A stretch of 64,000 nt of DNA from Cinnamomum chago (taxonomy: Eukaryota > Streptophyta > Magnoliopsida > Laurales > Lauraceae): positions 68,130,001 through 68,194,000 of the forward strand of contig CP142459.1 of assembly GCA_038049695.1 (NCBI GenBank). The letters run 5' to 3'. Positions 47,501 to 58,000 of this stretch are shown piece after piece; positions within the stretch are counted from its first letter, which is position 1, and the number at the start of each line of letters is the position of its first letter. The position numbers and the translations under genes were made by a program. The notes beneath the pieces were generated by a model that saw nothing but the letters and a program-made list of their open reading frames with translations, did no database searches and was not told where the DNA came from.

Positions 47501-50500
47501 AAGGACTTCAAGCAAAGAAATAGGTAAGACAATCTAACAATATGGAAACTAAGTGCTTTAAGGAAAAGATGTACAAGGTTAACACAATGTAAATTCTACC
47601 ATTTTCAAGTATGTCAATAACCGCTCGAGGGCCTCTTGCCCATCAGCCAACCTAGTAGAAGCTGTTTTTGACATTGGAACTGTAGTTTTTCCCACATCAG
47701 GTTGCTGACCTTGAGACAACTCATTCTCCAAAGATGATGTTTGATAGCAATTTGGAGTGGAAAAGAAGCTATCAATTTTTCGTGGCGCAACAGAATCTTC
47801 AAACACTGAGGAGGATGCAGTTTCTGGACCAGAATAACCACAACCATAGTAATCACAGGAGGTAAGTAGGGATCTCTCACAAAACATCCAATTACCCCAA
47901 TCCAACGAAATGAGATCGTCCTGAAACATAAAATGACTATGGATCATGTCAAGCTACAGAATCCAGTAGTTGGAACTTAAACCTAAACTCAGTACATACA
48001 TATATATATATATGAGTTACGCTACAAAACTCCCTAGGAGTTTTTCTATAAAAAAAACCCTCTTTTAGCCAATAAAAGTGACACGTGTCATCAGTGATAC
48101 ACATATCCGATTCTCTCTCCTAAATATTCTCCTACAAAGGTGGATCTCTTAAAATACTAACAAATCCTTCGCTATTAGATAAGGGCAGAAACTCCCCTTT
48201 TGAGATAGGGGAGTTTTTGAGAATTTCCATATATATATGGGAGGTGCTCTTGTGAGAGACACTCTCACCTTAGTATGAGAGATAAGGTGGGGGCCCTCAC
48301 ATCTATATCCAATGCCAACAACTTAAATGTGAGGGCCCCACCTTATCTCTCATAGTAAGGTGAGAGATGCTCTCATAGGAGCATTATATATATATATATA
48401 TGGGTTTGGGGGGGGCGGGGGGGCGCTCTCAGCTCGCGTAGACGAGACTTCCCATCCACTCATGCATGTGTAGCCCACCTGGAAGGGCGCTCTCAACTCA
48501 CGTAGACAGGACTGCCCATCCACTCATGCATGTGTGGCCCACCTGGAACCCCACTTGGGTTGGGGGGGTTCTTTCTGTGTACGGTGACAGAGGCTTAAAT
48601 GATAATCCTAAACCTTGAACAACAGCCAACAAGTTCACTGTCCAACATGAGTGCACAGTCAATCCAACAAGCCAGTCCATTTGGATGGGTGCCAAACCCC
48701 TGGACTGGTGACTATCAAGGGGGATCATGTGGTGTGGTCCACTCAGATGAAACAGTAGGCGGCGGGCCTACACACACAGATATATGAACAGAAAAACAGT
48801 AAAAAACCATGCAAGTTTAGATACTATAGTAACCGTATGCAGAATCAGCCCCAAAATACAGTACCTGCGGTGTATCAATCACATGAATGGCAGAACAGGA
48901 AAAGATCCCATTGACTTGCAGTACACAGCCCTTACTCCCCGCTTCAGAAATCTCTATATTGTCATGAAACTTCTTTGTTGCTTTCCATGAAGAGAAAAAC
49001 GGATGTGTTTGCTTTCCAGAAGATAGGCGTGCATTTTCCTAACAGAGAAAAAATATTTGCAGGACAAACAAATAGTTAAAGATTGTAAAAGGCAAAACAA
49101 AGAGTGAGAACATTATGAGAGCATAGAAAGAAGGATATCAAAACAAATGATTTGACCATATACACAGTGGGAAAGAAGACATGTGAGAAATCAATACATG
49201 ATTCCATGGTAAAAACGAGGGCATGTATGAATACTTGGTGGAAGGATTCTAAATTCTAATGGCACAAGCACACAGACATGCATGAGTAAATGAGCTTTAA
49301 CTCTCCCCAAAACATTTCCCATGAAAAGCTTCATCCATGACAGGTAAAGAATGTACTTTTTGTAATACAATGGAAGCCCAACATGTGAGTTTGCACACCG
49401 CTATACAAGAAGATCTGAAAGAGAGAGAAAACAAATTGAACTTCTAGGTTTGAGACAATTCTGCACCATCAGAGAGGAAAGCTCATCTTAGATGGGCCTT
49501 GCTTCCATAGAGAATAAACCATATTGATTGATCTCCATCTTCTCTGATAAGTTCACGGATTATTTCCACTAGCATCAAGGTATATTCATCTACAACTGCT
49601 TAATGAATCTGTGCCAATATACATGTGATATGATGGTTCTTTAAAAGATCATTGAAACAAAACTAATGTGAGCAGTCCTGATTCGTCGATGGTGACAGCA
49701 GGTCCACATCTGGCTGCATACTTATCAAAAGCAAGAGGTCCAAATTCTCATAGAGTTGAGTTGATAACCAACTCATGGCAGAAAAAATGCAATCAAAGCA
49801 AAACAGGATCCCTTTCATCTTCTACTATGAAAATGAATTGAACCAAACAAAGGGAGATTAAGGCACCCCAACATAGTTGGGACAAGGCTTTGATAATGAT
49901 GATGATGAAAGGGAGATGAAGGCATTTACTGTTGGTAAAGTAAAGCCCCACATCCCACATCGCCTAAGTAATGCCTCGACAAGGCTTCATACATACCTGT
50001 TTGGGCCTTCCACCTATGAGCTTAAGCTTTTAGGTTGGTAGATGGTTTATTACATGGTATCAGAGCGGGTTTTCAATCCCGTCATTCTTGTGTAGCCCAC
50101 GTGACAAGCCCGTCTATGAAATATGTTGGGCCTACACGTGAGGGGGAATGTTGGTAAAGTAAAGCCCCACATCCCACATCGCCTAAATAATGCCTTTGGC
50201 AAGGGTTCATATATACCTATTTGTGCCTTCCACCTATGAGCTTAAGCTTTTAGGTTGGTATATGGTTTATTACATTTACGAAAAGTAGACATCTCAATTG
50301 ATGCATAGTTTAAAGAAAGGAAGACTCAATTCGTACCTCTGCTGCTCTCTTTGCCTCCAACCACAAATCAGCAACAGGTTGCGGCATATTTTCATTTTGT
50401 GTATTCAAATCATTTGCAACATTGGACTTGTAACTGGTTTCTGTTGGCTGAGAATGTGATCCTTTGGCATCATCACATGATCTGGACTTAGAAGGTGTAG

Positions 50501-53027
50501 ATTTCACCTCTCCTTTCTTCAATGGCTGACGGCTTTTCTTACCTTCTAAGAGATATCAAAAGGTCAAATCAATGGTACTATTATCTTTATAAAATAATAA
50601 AATAATAAAACAGAGAGAAATGGCTCTAAAAGTTGTTTCAATTCAGTGGCATCCTAAACTCAAAGCAGAGCTATTACTAAAGATCAGAAAATTTAAGTGG
50701 ATAATACATTATATAAGATGGAATAGCTTTAATGCTTCACAACTCTGTTATCCCATACATGCTTTAATTTCTCTAGTTAGCTTCAGCAAACCAACCTTCT
50801 ACAACATATCATATAAATGAACAAAGCTAGAAACCAAGAGGAATTTTCTTTTTAGAACTTCTAATGGCAATGCATAGCTTGATATTATGTAGTTCCATGG
50901 AGATTTTTCATCCAGTAAACAGAAGGTAGCGAAATGGAGAAGAACACACATGGAAAACATGCTTATGCATATCTGAATAAAAACATGGAATATCGATGCA
51001 GCTTGCTAATTTGTTCAGCACGTACCAGGTGCCCAAGTAGTAGATGGTTCAACACATAAAAATGTGCTTAAGCACTTAAAAAATATCTGTTTGTGACACT
51101 AATTGTAATGGGACAACAGCACCACTGCTCTACTGTCACAAGAGCATGATAAATAGTAAACATCTGAAAGCATGTCGTGCTTCTCAAGTTGCAAACCAAT
51201 ACACCCAAAATGCGTAAGTGTTAAAGGTGCGGCAAACTAACTACTTAACAATCCCCCGCGCAGACTCGAAACCTATGCCTGCACAAGACGCGGCGTGGGG
51301 CCTTTTTGCCCTGCATACATGCGCCCGCACATAAAACGGGGCATAGGGCCTATTTTGCACTGTGCGAATTCGAAACCGGGACGTGTTGCACCTGCACACA
51401 AAATGCGGCATAGGGCATTTTTTGCCCTACACGGATTCGAACCGGAACGTGTTGCCTCTTATACCATCTCAAGTTGCTAACCAATACGCCCAAAATGCCT
51501 AGATGTTAAGAGTGCAACAAACTAACTACTTAATAGTGTGATCCCATAAGATAATGAGTCAAATTTTTTTTTTTTATGACCCAGGGCATGTCCCACCCAA
51601 TCCAGCCCAGCCCAGGAGGCCTTCGTCCTGAGCCCAAGGGACACTCGATTCTGGACAGCCGAGAACTAATCCCTAGAGACACATGCACCGGGTAAAACTA
51701 CGGGAGGTAGCCAACGGAGGTAGGTGATGAACACAAAACCTTTCTACATCCTGAGGCGCAGAGTCCTTGGCTAACTGAGCTACCACTCATTGGTTAATGG
51801 TTAATGAGTCAAAGCATTCTTTCTTGAGTTGGGTGAGACTGTAGTTGATATTTGTAGGTTAACTTACTTGAAATTGGTCCTCTTAACTTTTTACAAACAA
51901 AAGGAATTTGATCAATTGAAAGCGATGCCCCATCCCCCCACCCCAAAAAATAACGAAAGAAATAATTGCCAAGATCAATTCTGTTGCTGAAAAGATGATT
52001 GTAGTGCGTACAAGTTACAACCACTGCAAGCTTATTTTTATTAGGCCATGACTAAATCTCTGTCCTACTGACAATATTTCAAATATGTCCTCAGACAGAA
52101 ACAAAATCATAAAAATAAAGCCATTGCTCTTTTGAAGTTTACTGTAACAAACAGTTACAAACACCGGAAAAACTAATGCAACAATCCATGTAGCCATTGA
52201 CAAAGCTTCAGATAAAGAAGAACAAAGACCAAAAAAAATCGAATAATGTCAGTTCACAGTTAACTCACTGGCCACAGATTCTAAAGCTTTACTACCGCCC
52301 TCCGCAGTTAAATCAACCACTACTTGTTGGTCTTTTTGCTGCTTCTGTTGCAGCCTCCTTTCTGAAACTTTCAGAAAGAAATCCGACCCTACGAAACACA
52401 CAAGGAGGCAGCATTATACAAAAATTAAGGGAACGGAACTCAACTCTTAAAAATCAATACTTGCAACTATAAGAGACCTCGTGGTAACCCCAAATTCAGA
52501 AATAACATTAAACATTCATCACCAAGTATGAGGGCAACTTACTGGCGGCAACAGGAGAAGTTTTGTTCTTCGCGTCCAGCGCCTTTTTGTTCTTAGCTGG
52601 AGACTGCAAACCAAGCTCACATAATATCAATGCACAATACAAGTAATGCCAACATTGGGTTGGGGAACTGTACAGTTTAGCAGTCGATTTAGGGATAATG
52701 TGGCATTCAACAAATCCGATCAAACGGTAATTTGGGTAACATCCAAACGGGCCCAGAAAATCATAATTGGAGAAGAGGAGCGAATTTAACCTTTTTGGGG
52801 GTCTTGGGTTGGGCCTTGCGCTTTCTCTTCTTGGATTTGTAGTCGCTATCTTCAGATTCCTCTTCATCATCATGTTCTTCAGCTGGGAAATCTCTGTCCT
52901 CCTCGTTCTCTCTCGATTCGCAACGAAAAAGCGTCGATTGAATGAGGCGACGGCGAGTTCTTCTTTGGGGATTGCAGGTGCTGTTCTTCATCTCGTGGAT
53001 TGTATCTTCGTTTTCTGATTTCTCCAT
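35596..53027 (-). CDS. ATAD5: ATAD5/ELG1-type AAA+ ATPase (PCNA unloader subunit)
   Basis: ATAD5/ELG1 replaces RFC1 in an RFC-like complex that removes PCNA from DNA after replication. Seventeen exons on the minus strand keep one frame of 1365 residues: 53027-52791, 52603-52543, 52388-52269, 50545-50337, 49038-48865, 47920-47586, 45956-45872, 45758-45549, 44499-44440, 41816-41734, 39978-39659, 39558-39467, 39347-39221, 38676-37283, 36633-36335, 36109-35939, 35716-35596. The N-terminus has an acidic patch (46-62), a KKRKRK nuclear signal (66-71) and an FFLKVSERR motif. Walker A is GPVGSGKS (474-481), split by an intron; Walker B is ILFEDVD (596-602), followed by DEDRGF; sensor 1 is LTSNS (628-632). 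A long 464-codon exon holds a threefold repeat. The exon 6 donor (ATT|GTGTTA) and exon 7 donor (GAG|GTCCTG) are weak, so those edges are the least certain. Introns hold many insertions, but the coding frame is intact. Confidence 0.9.
38063..38302 (-). repeat. Threefold 27-residue repeat inside the ATAD5 gene
   Basis: Residues 830-909 form three tandem units of about 27 residues (81 bp) of the pattern RRKLNxILSSDSEDGKCCxDN. Each centres on an acidic serine cluster SSDSEDG or SPDSEDD that fits casein-kinase-2 sites. The DNA copies are also recognisable (TCTTCTGATTCAGAGGATGG-like blocks on the minus strand). Confidence 0.9.
40191..40309 (+). mobile_element. Short SINE in ATAD5 intron 10
   Basis: The 119-bp unit contains AGTGGCAAGGGTGTCTCATC, a box-B-like GGGATCAATCC and a short A-rich tail (CTAACAAAA). 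A 15-bp target duplication AAGAAGTTGGTTCGG / AAGAAGTTAGTTCGG lies at 40176-40190 and 40310-40324. It is antisense to the host gene. Confidence 0.82.
48244..48385. mobile_element. Hairpin MITE in ATAD5 intron 5
   Basis: Arms of about 58 bp (left GTGCTCTTGTGAGAGACACT..., right inverted ATGCTCCTATGAGAGCATCT...) are about 90 percent complementary. They join into GATAAGGTGGGGGCCCTCACAT and flank a loop of about 23 bases. The flanks are TATATA runs, so the target duplication cannot be fixed. It is a different family from the 9-bp-TSD hairpins. Confidence 0.8.
48421..48548 (+). repeat. 64-bp tandem duplication
   Basis: Copies 48421-48484 and 48485-48548 both read GGGCGCTCTCARCTCRCGTA and end CCACCTGGAA, with about five differences. 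They lie in an ATAD5 intron next to a G-run. Confidence 0.88.
49866..49907 (+). mobile_element. LINE 3'-end fragment (42 bp) with target duplication
   Basis: CCCCAACATAGTTGGGACAA followed by GGCTTTGATAATGATGATGATG is the same LINE 3' terminus as at 23368 (there inverted). It is flanked by a 17-bp direct repeat AAAGGGAGATTAAGGCA / AAAGGGAGATGAAGGCA (49849-49865 and 49908-49924). This is an extremely 5'-truncated insertion in ATAD5 intron 4. Confidence 0.85.
49930..50274 (+). mobile_element. TRIM (miniature LTR retrotransposon), looks whole
   Basis: LTRs of 125 and 126 bp (49930-50054 and 50149-50274) both start TGTTGGTAAAGTAAAGCC and end TTATTACA. A primer site TGGTATCAGAGC (initiator-Met-tRNA type) follows the first LTR at 50055, and a purine tract GTGAGGGGGAA precedes the second. 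The 5-bp duplication TTTAC flanks the element (49925-49929 and 50275-50279). The interior is only 94 bp and noncoding, so mobility would need another element's proteins. The LTRs differ by roughly eight percent, suggesting a moderately old insertion. It sits in ATAD5 intron 4 directly next to the LINE target duplication. Confidence 0.93.
51182..51535 (-). mobile_element. Old TRIM-like element in ATAD5 intron 3
   Basis: Direct repeats of 69 bp (51182-51250 and 51467-51535) enclose a GC-rich 216-bp interior. On the minus strand the repeat starts TRTTAAGTAGTTAGTTTG, and the sequence after the first copy is TGGTATAAGAGG, close to the TGGTATCAGAGC primer site. A purine tract GCGCGGGGGATTG precedes the second copy. 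The repeats differ by well over ten percent and no target duplication is clear, so it is an old fossil. The interior itself has about three copies of a roughly 65-bp unit with GGTTCGAATCC-like words. Confidence 0.65.
51564..51801 (-). mobile_element. tRNA-derived SINE in ATAD5 intron 3
   Basis: The minus-strand head carries GTGGTAGCTCAGTTAGCC (box A), related to the SINE at 30098. A degenerate box B follows, and the tail is an A-run (T-run at 51564-51575). The perfect 12-bp target duplication TAATGAGTCAAA flanks it (51552-51563 and 51802-51813). It has the same orientation as the host gene. Confidence 0.87.
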
Positions 53028-53163
53028 GGGATGAGCGGAAGGAATAGATCTAAACCGTTTAAACCCTAGGAGAAAGAGCCCGGGGAAACAAGGACTTTTC
53101 CCGCCTTCTTTAACGATTACGTTCTTCTGAGATTGTGATTTTTCACATCGTTCGAGATGTGTG

Positions 53164-53165
<2 letters not shown>

Positions 53166-53247
<82 letters not shown>
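53166..53247. repeat. (TA)n microsatellite upstream of ATAD5
   Basis: About 41 TA units lie 139 bp upstream of the ATAD5 start codon. The tract can extrude a cruciform and should be highly variable between individuals. Confidence 0.97.
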
Positions 53248-53249
<2 letters not shown>

Positions 53250-54899
53250 TCGTGCGATCAATGCCCGCGATATGCTTCTATTTCACGCCCGGCCCGTATG
53301 GGCTCCCAAATTGTAATGCAACGAGGGAGAATCGGATCCTTGAGGTCAGGCCCATGGGCCATCAAGCCTTTACAAGTTTAGCGATGTGAATGGATCCCTG
53401 ATTCTCTCGATGATCCAAAAGTATCAGCCAGTTAAAAAATGGGTTTGGGTGTTTATTTAGGCCTTGATTAGTAAACGAGTTCGAATTCTTGTCATTTTTT
53501 TACCCATGACTTAAACATGTCTGAATACAGTTTCAACTTGGTTCTGACTATGGACTATAAACCAGACGTATAATCTCAATTTTCAAAAATCTTTCTTAAG
53601 AGGTAAGATTTTTCATATCATTCTCTACATAGGCTTCCAATCGGTTCCAATTCCAATTTTCTCATTAACGGTTTTGATTTCGAGTCCACTGTAGACTCAG
53701 ATCAAAGCTAACTCGTTTACATCCCCAAGTGAGATCCGCCTTTCTATCCAAATTGTTCGCAAAAAAAAAGATGAGGGTGTGGTCTCTTTGAGAACCGACT
53801 ATTTCTTTGGGCACGCGAAGTCCCTTCCTCTCCCATGCACTAGGTAAGTCGAGCTATCCAAGTGGCCCCAGCGAAATATCACAAGTTTTTAACCACCACA
53901 ACTAGTTTATAAGCCGTAGTGTTATCCAACTACGCTACCCCTGGAGTTTAAATTGCTCAGAACCTATAACCTCTTAGCCTCAAGACTAATTGTACAACTT
54001 GAAGATTTTGTCATGTGCAATTTTTGTTTTCACTTGTGGCGGAAGTCTTCTAATTTTTCAAAAAAGAAAAGAAAATAGTCTCAAAATATGAAGGGATTTT
54101 AACGGGAAAAACCCTCATATACGGGCATTGCATTAATTTGACTCCAATAAAAATGTGTAGACAAAACTTTGACCACTCACGTTTTTTTTTATTTTATGAT
54201 TTTTTTTCTTTTTGTAATAGTCGATATTAACTATCCAAAAACCTACATAGCGTCTACATCTCACCCTCTCCAACGCTACAGGCGTGGAGGGCATTAGCTT
54301 CTCTAGCACCTGCATCACCTTCTCCTTCACACCATCACCTGGAGAACCAGGTAATTAAGAGCACCACCTCCTCTTCCTCGCTTTGCACCATCACCTTCAC
54401 CTTCTCCATTTTTTTTTCTTTCCCTTCTCTCTTCTCCTCCTTATTTCCTCCCAGCATACACCCACTGCATCTGCATCATCCCCATGAGATGGTGATGAGA
54501 GCGAGGGAGATGAAGATACAGAGGGCTGCCACGGTCGAGACCCTCACTTTCAAATGCATAACCCTTGCCCATGTTCCTCTTTCTTCCACATCCAAAACCC
54601 ATTTCTCCAATTCCAATATCTTCTCTCCCAAAACCCCATTTCCCCTTTCAACACATTCTCCCAGACCCACCCCTTCTTGGGTTCTCAATCCAACAACCCC
54701 CATCGCCTCCACCAATGCCTTATCATCAACTACAGAAGAGACGTCGACGGCGGAATCGAATTCCCCATATAGGGTTCTCCCTTCTACTCAATGGATTGTT
54801 GTCATTGTTCTTCAAAATAAAATGTGTTACGTTTTTGTTTATTGACTAATTCATGAGTTGGGCAAAACTCTCGATCTCTATTGAATTGTATTTTTTATT

Positions 54900-55025
54900 G
54901 AGTCATTCTACTCGGCCCGATTTTGGGGATCGAGTGCTGGCCCGGTCCCCAATCTGGGATCCAACGGCCCCCTTGGAGACTGGGCCAGCACTCGGTTCCC
55001 AAAATTGGGTCATTTAGACTTTTTG
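54900..55025. mobile_element. Hairpin MITE, MULE-like, copy 4 of 4
   Basis: The 126-bp element is flanked by a 9-bp repeat with one mismatch (TTTTTTATT at 54891-54899 and TTCTTTATT at 55026-55034). Its ends are GAGTCATTCTACTCGGCCC and, inverted, CAAAAAGTCTAAATGACCC. Interior arms of about 45 bp (GAGTGCTGGCCCGGTC region) are strongly complementary. It is the most diverged copy. Confidence 0.8.
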
Positions 55026-58000
55026 TTCTTTATTTAGAAAATGACTTTGAAGATAGAAGATTATAATGACTCTAAAAAAGAGTCTGAAAGAATTAGATTA
55101 AATAAAAAAAAAAAAGCTAGATAAAGAGTGTTAAATTTTCAGATCTTCCAAAGAATGGAGTCCACTCAAATGGTCCAAACTTCGCTTGAGTGAATGCATA
55201 ACAGTAGCCTCAAAAGCATGACAAAAGTTACAATTGTGTTGAAATAGAGACTCATTTGTTCGAACAGACGAAGGGTCCTCTTGAGCAAACATAGCGACAA
55301 AGTCCTACGAAATTATAAACTGGATTCTAATTGTATAAAAACTGCTTGTTTAAATTATAATTCTAATTGTGCCTAAACAAAAAAGAAATTTCCTACTACA
55401 GTCCCGCATGTAAATTTAGAGGGGCACCCTTACCTTACCCTTACCCTTACCCTTCTTAAAAAACAAACAAATGGGTACAGTAGTAGGTGAAATTTTCGTT
55501 TGTTAGTACTAGTAGACATTTGAATTTTAAACAGATGTTGGGTACTTTATCTATATCTGTCCTTCTCAGCATATGACTCTCCTGTGTATTAATTTAAGGA
55601 CAATCAAAATCTAAATAGTCCTGGCAAGTAATTTAAATGAAGCAATCAACCTTGATTAGAAGAATGTACCTGTCTAAGAAAAACATATCTAGATCATTAT
55701 CTTTATATCTTTATACTTAGCCGTCTACACTTTTGGGGTGTTGGGACTTGGCTCAAAATAATTTTGTACTTAATCATCTACTTGACAGAAAAAACATTCC
55801 CACAAAATTCAGCTATGAAAGGAATTTTAATTCTCCTGTCAAATAGCACAAATTGGATGCTTGATAAGTCAGATCCAAGAGCCCTTCCATATTCCCAAAT
55901 TCAAGATTTTGAATAAAGAAAAAAAAAACCAACAACATTTGAGAACTTTAAAATTTGTTTAGATATGTGCTTGTTTTTATTCTTGTCAAAAACGTTCGCA
56001 TTTAATACAGTGCAAATCAGCTTGTGGGTCTTCCTTGGACCACATCAATCACAAGAGAGGGTCAGGATTGAAAAATCTCAATGAATTTGAGATTGAACCA
56101 CTAGATCACCTTATTCAATGATGAAATAAAGTCAATGGTCAAATTAATAGTAAAAAAGGACGCAGCAGTTGAAAGTAAATGACACAAAATGAGAAAAACC
56201 CACTTTTAAAAATCACTAAAGGACCAAAAAGCATTCTTAAAAGACACTAAATAAGAAATTAATAGGAAAATGGTAACTTCTTACCATTTAGCGTTTTTGG
56301 TCTAATACCCTCGTCCTTTTTTTTTTTCTCTCTTAATTTGACCATCGACTTTATTTCATTCCACTATGTTGTCCGTCTGTCACTTTACTAGAATAATAAA
56401 AGTCAAGTAAAACCTTAAAATTTCAGACAAGATGTCACATTAAAAGCACTTTGATGCAAGAATATTTTATCCATCTTTAAAAAAAAAAAAGCAACAAACT
56501 TTATCCACTAAAAAACAACCAAACTTTACTTTTCTATAAAAAAAGTTAAAAATATTTCATACAAAACAATTAAAAACAAAATATCATCATAACACACTTA
56601 TATTTTATTCTCACTTAATTTGATGCTTTACTTCACTGCATTTCACTTGATTTTAAAAGTAAAATTACCAAACAAGCCTAATTTACCATTAAGGCTTGTT
56701 TGGATGCACAAAATAAATTTTTTAATATATTAATATATAACATATAGTATAGTCTTTTCAGTTTTCTAATGTTAAAAAGACTTGCATATTTGAAAGCTTA
56801 AGAAAGGCAAGAAGATTTTTTTTTTATCCATATAGAGAGTTTAACATTTTTCTTACAACTCCCCTTTTCATAAAACTTTGTATGATATAAAAATATTTCA
56901 GAATATAGTTTTCACAAAAGTCCCTCACCAGCCGTGAAAAGGAGAGCATACTTGTTAAGATGAAAATGAGTGGATGATAAAAGTGGGGGCATTGATGGTG
57001 GCCGTGGTGATGATGATGATGGTGTTGGTCATGGCGGTGGTGGCAACAACAATAATGATGATGATAAGTGGCGGTTATAACAGTAGCGGCTACTAAAAAA
57101 ACTTAGCTTAAAATATGTTACAATATTCTTAAAAAGTTGTCAGCAAACATTATTATATCTAAATATTATATTATTTTAATTTATACTATTTTTTTCTAGC
57201 AATTTTTAAGTAGATAAATATTTCACTATAAAGATATGCAAACGAATATTATTTGTACACAAATATATTACATATTAATGTATTTTCTCATTTTCCCTTG
57301 TTACTAGAATCAAATTGGGACCTGACCATGAACTTAAAGTCTTACGACTTTAATGAGATTTCTTACAAGTAATCAGACTTAAGATTTAGACCAATTATAT
57401 TGTTGTTATTTGGTCTCCACTTGGATGGTTCAAGCTCAAATGCGACTAAATGTATATCAGTGGATAGATGTAATTATATATAGGAGAAAATGACAACTTA
57501 TGAAAACCAATGTTTGCTATTTACTTTCTTCAAACATTAAATGGAACATGAGAACCAATGATAGTCTTATCAAGTCCCAATCAATGATTTAATCATGCAC
57601 AAGTGAAAATCTACTATAAATCTTAACCTACCATCAAGAAGGTAGCACACATGCAACCACATCACTCATGGTTAATATTGAAAGTAGCAGAGATCAATCA
57701 TGCAATGGTGGTTGAACCTTGAAAAGCCCATGTAACACCCATCACCCATGTGAGAAAAAAAGATGGCAGGAGCTCTTTTTAGTTGTTTTGGCGTGGCCCA
57801 CCTCTCCTTTCTGCCGAAGATCTCGGATTCTCTGAATGCCAAAAGCCTCAGCTCTGTATAAATCCAAAAAAAGTAAGCCTGGTGTTTGAAATCTAGGACC
57901 TCACAAACTCACCATCTCCCAGTACATTATGTGCAGTCAAGTGAGAGAGACCACTCTTTCATTGATCACATATGTAAATTTTAGTTGTTTCTCAATCTCT

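Noticed and set aside
48005-48235. Possible MITE built on AAACTCCC / GGGAGTTTT words
   Set aside because: Several small palindromes occur, but no consistent ends or target duplication.
52761-53389. Frames with long alternating Tyr-Ile runs
   Set aside because: These are translations of the (TA)n tract; only the part from 53027 downward on the minus strand is ATAD5 exon 1.
55425-55458. CCCTTA repeats resembling a telomere
   Set aside because: The unit is CCTTACC/CCCTTA, not CCCTAAA, and only about four copies occur; treated as a simple repeat.
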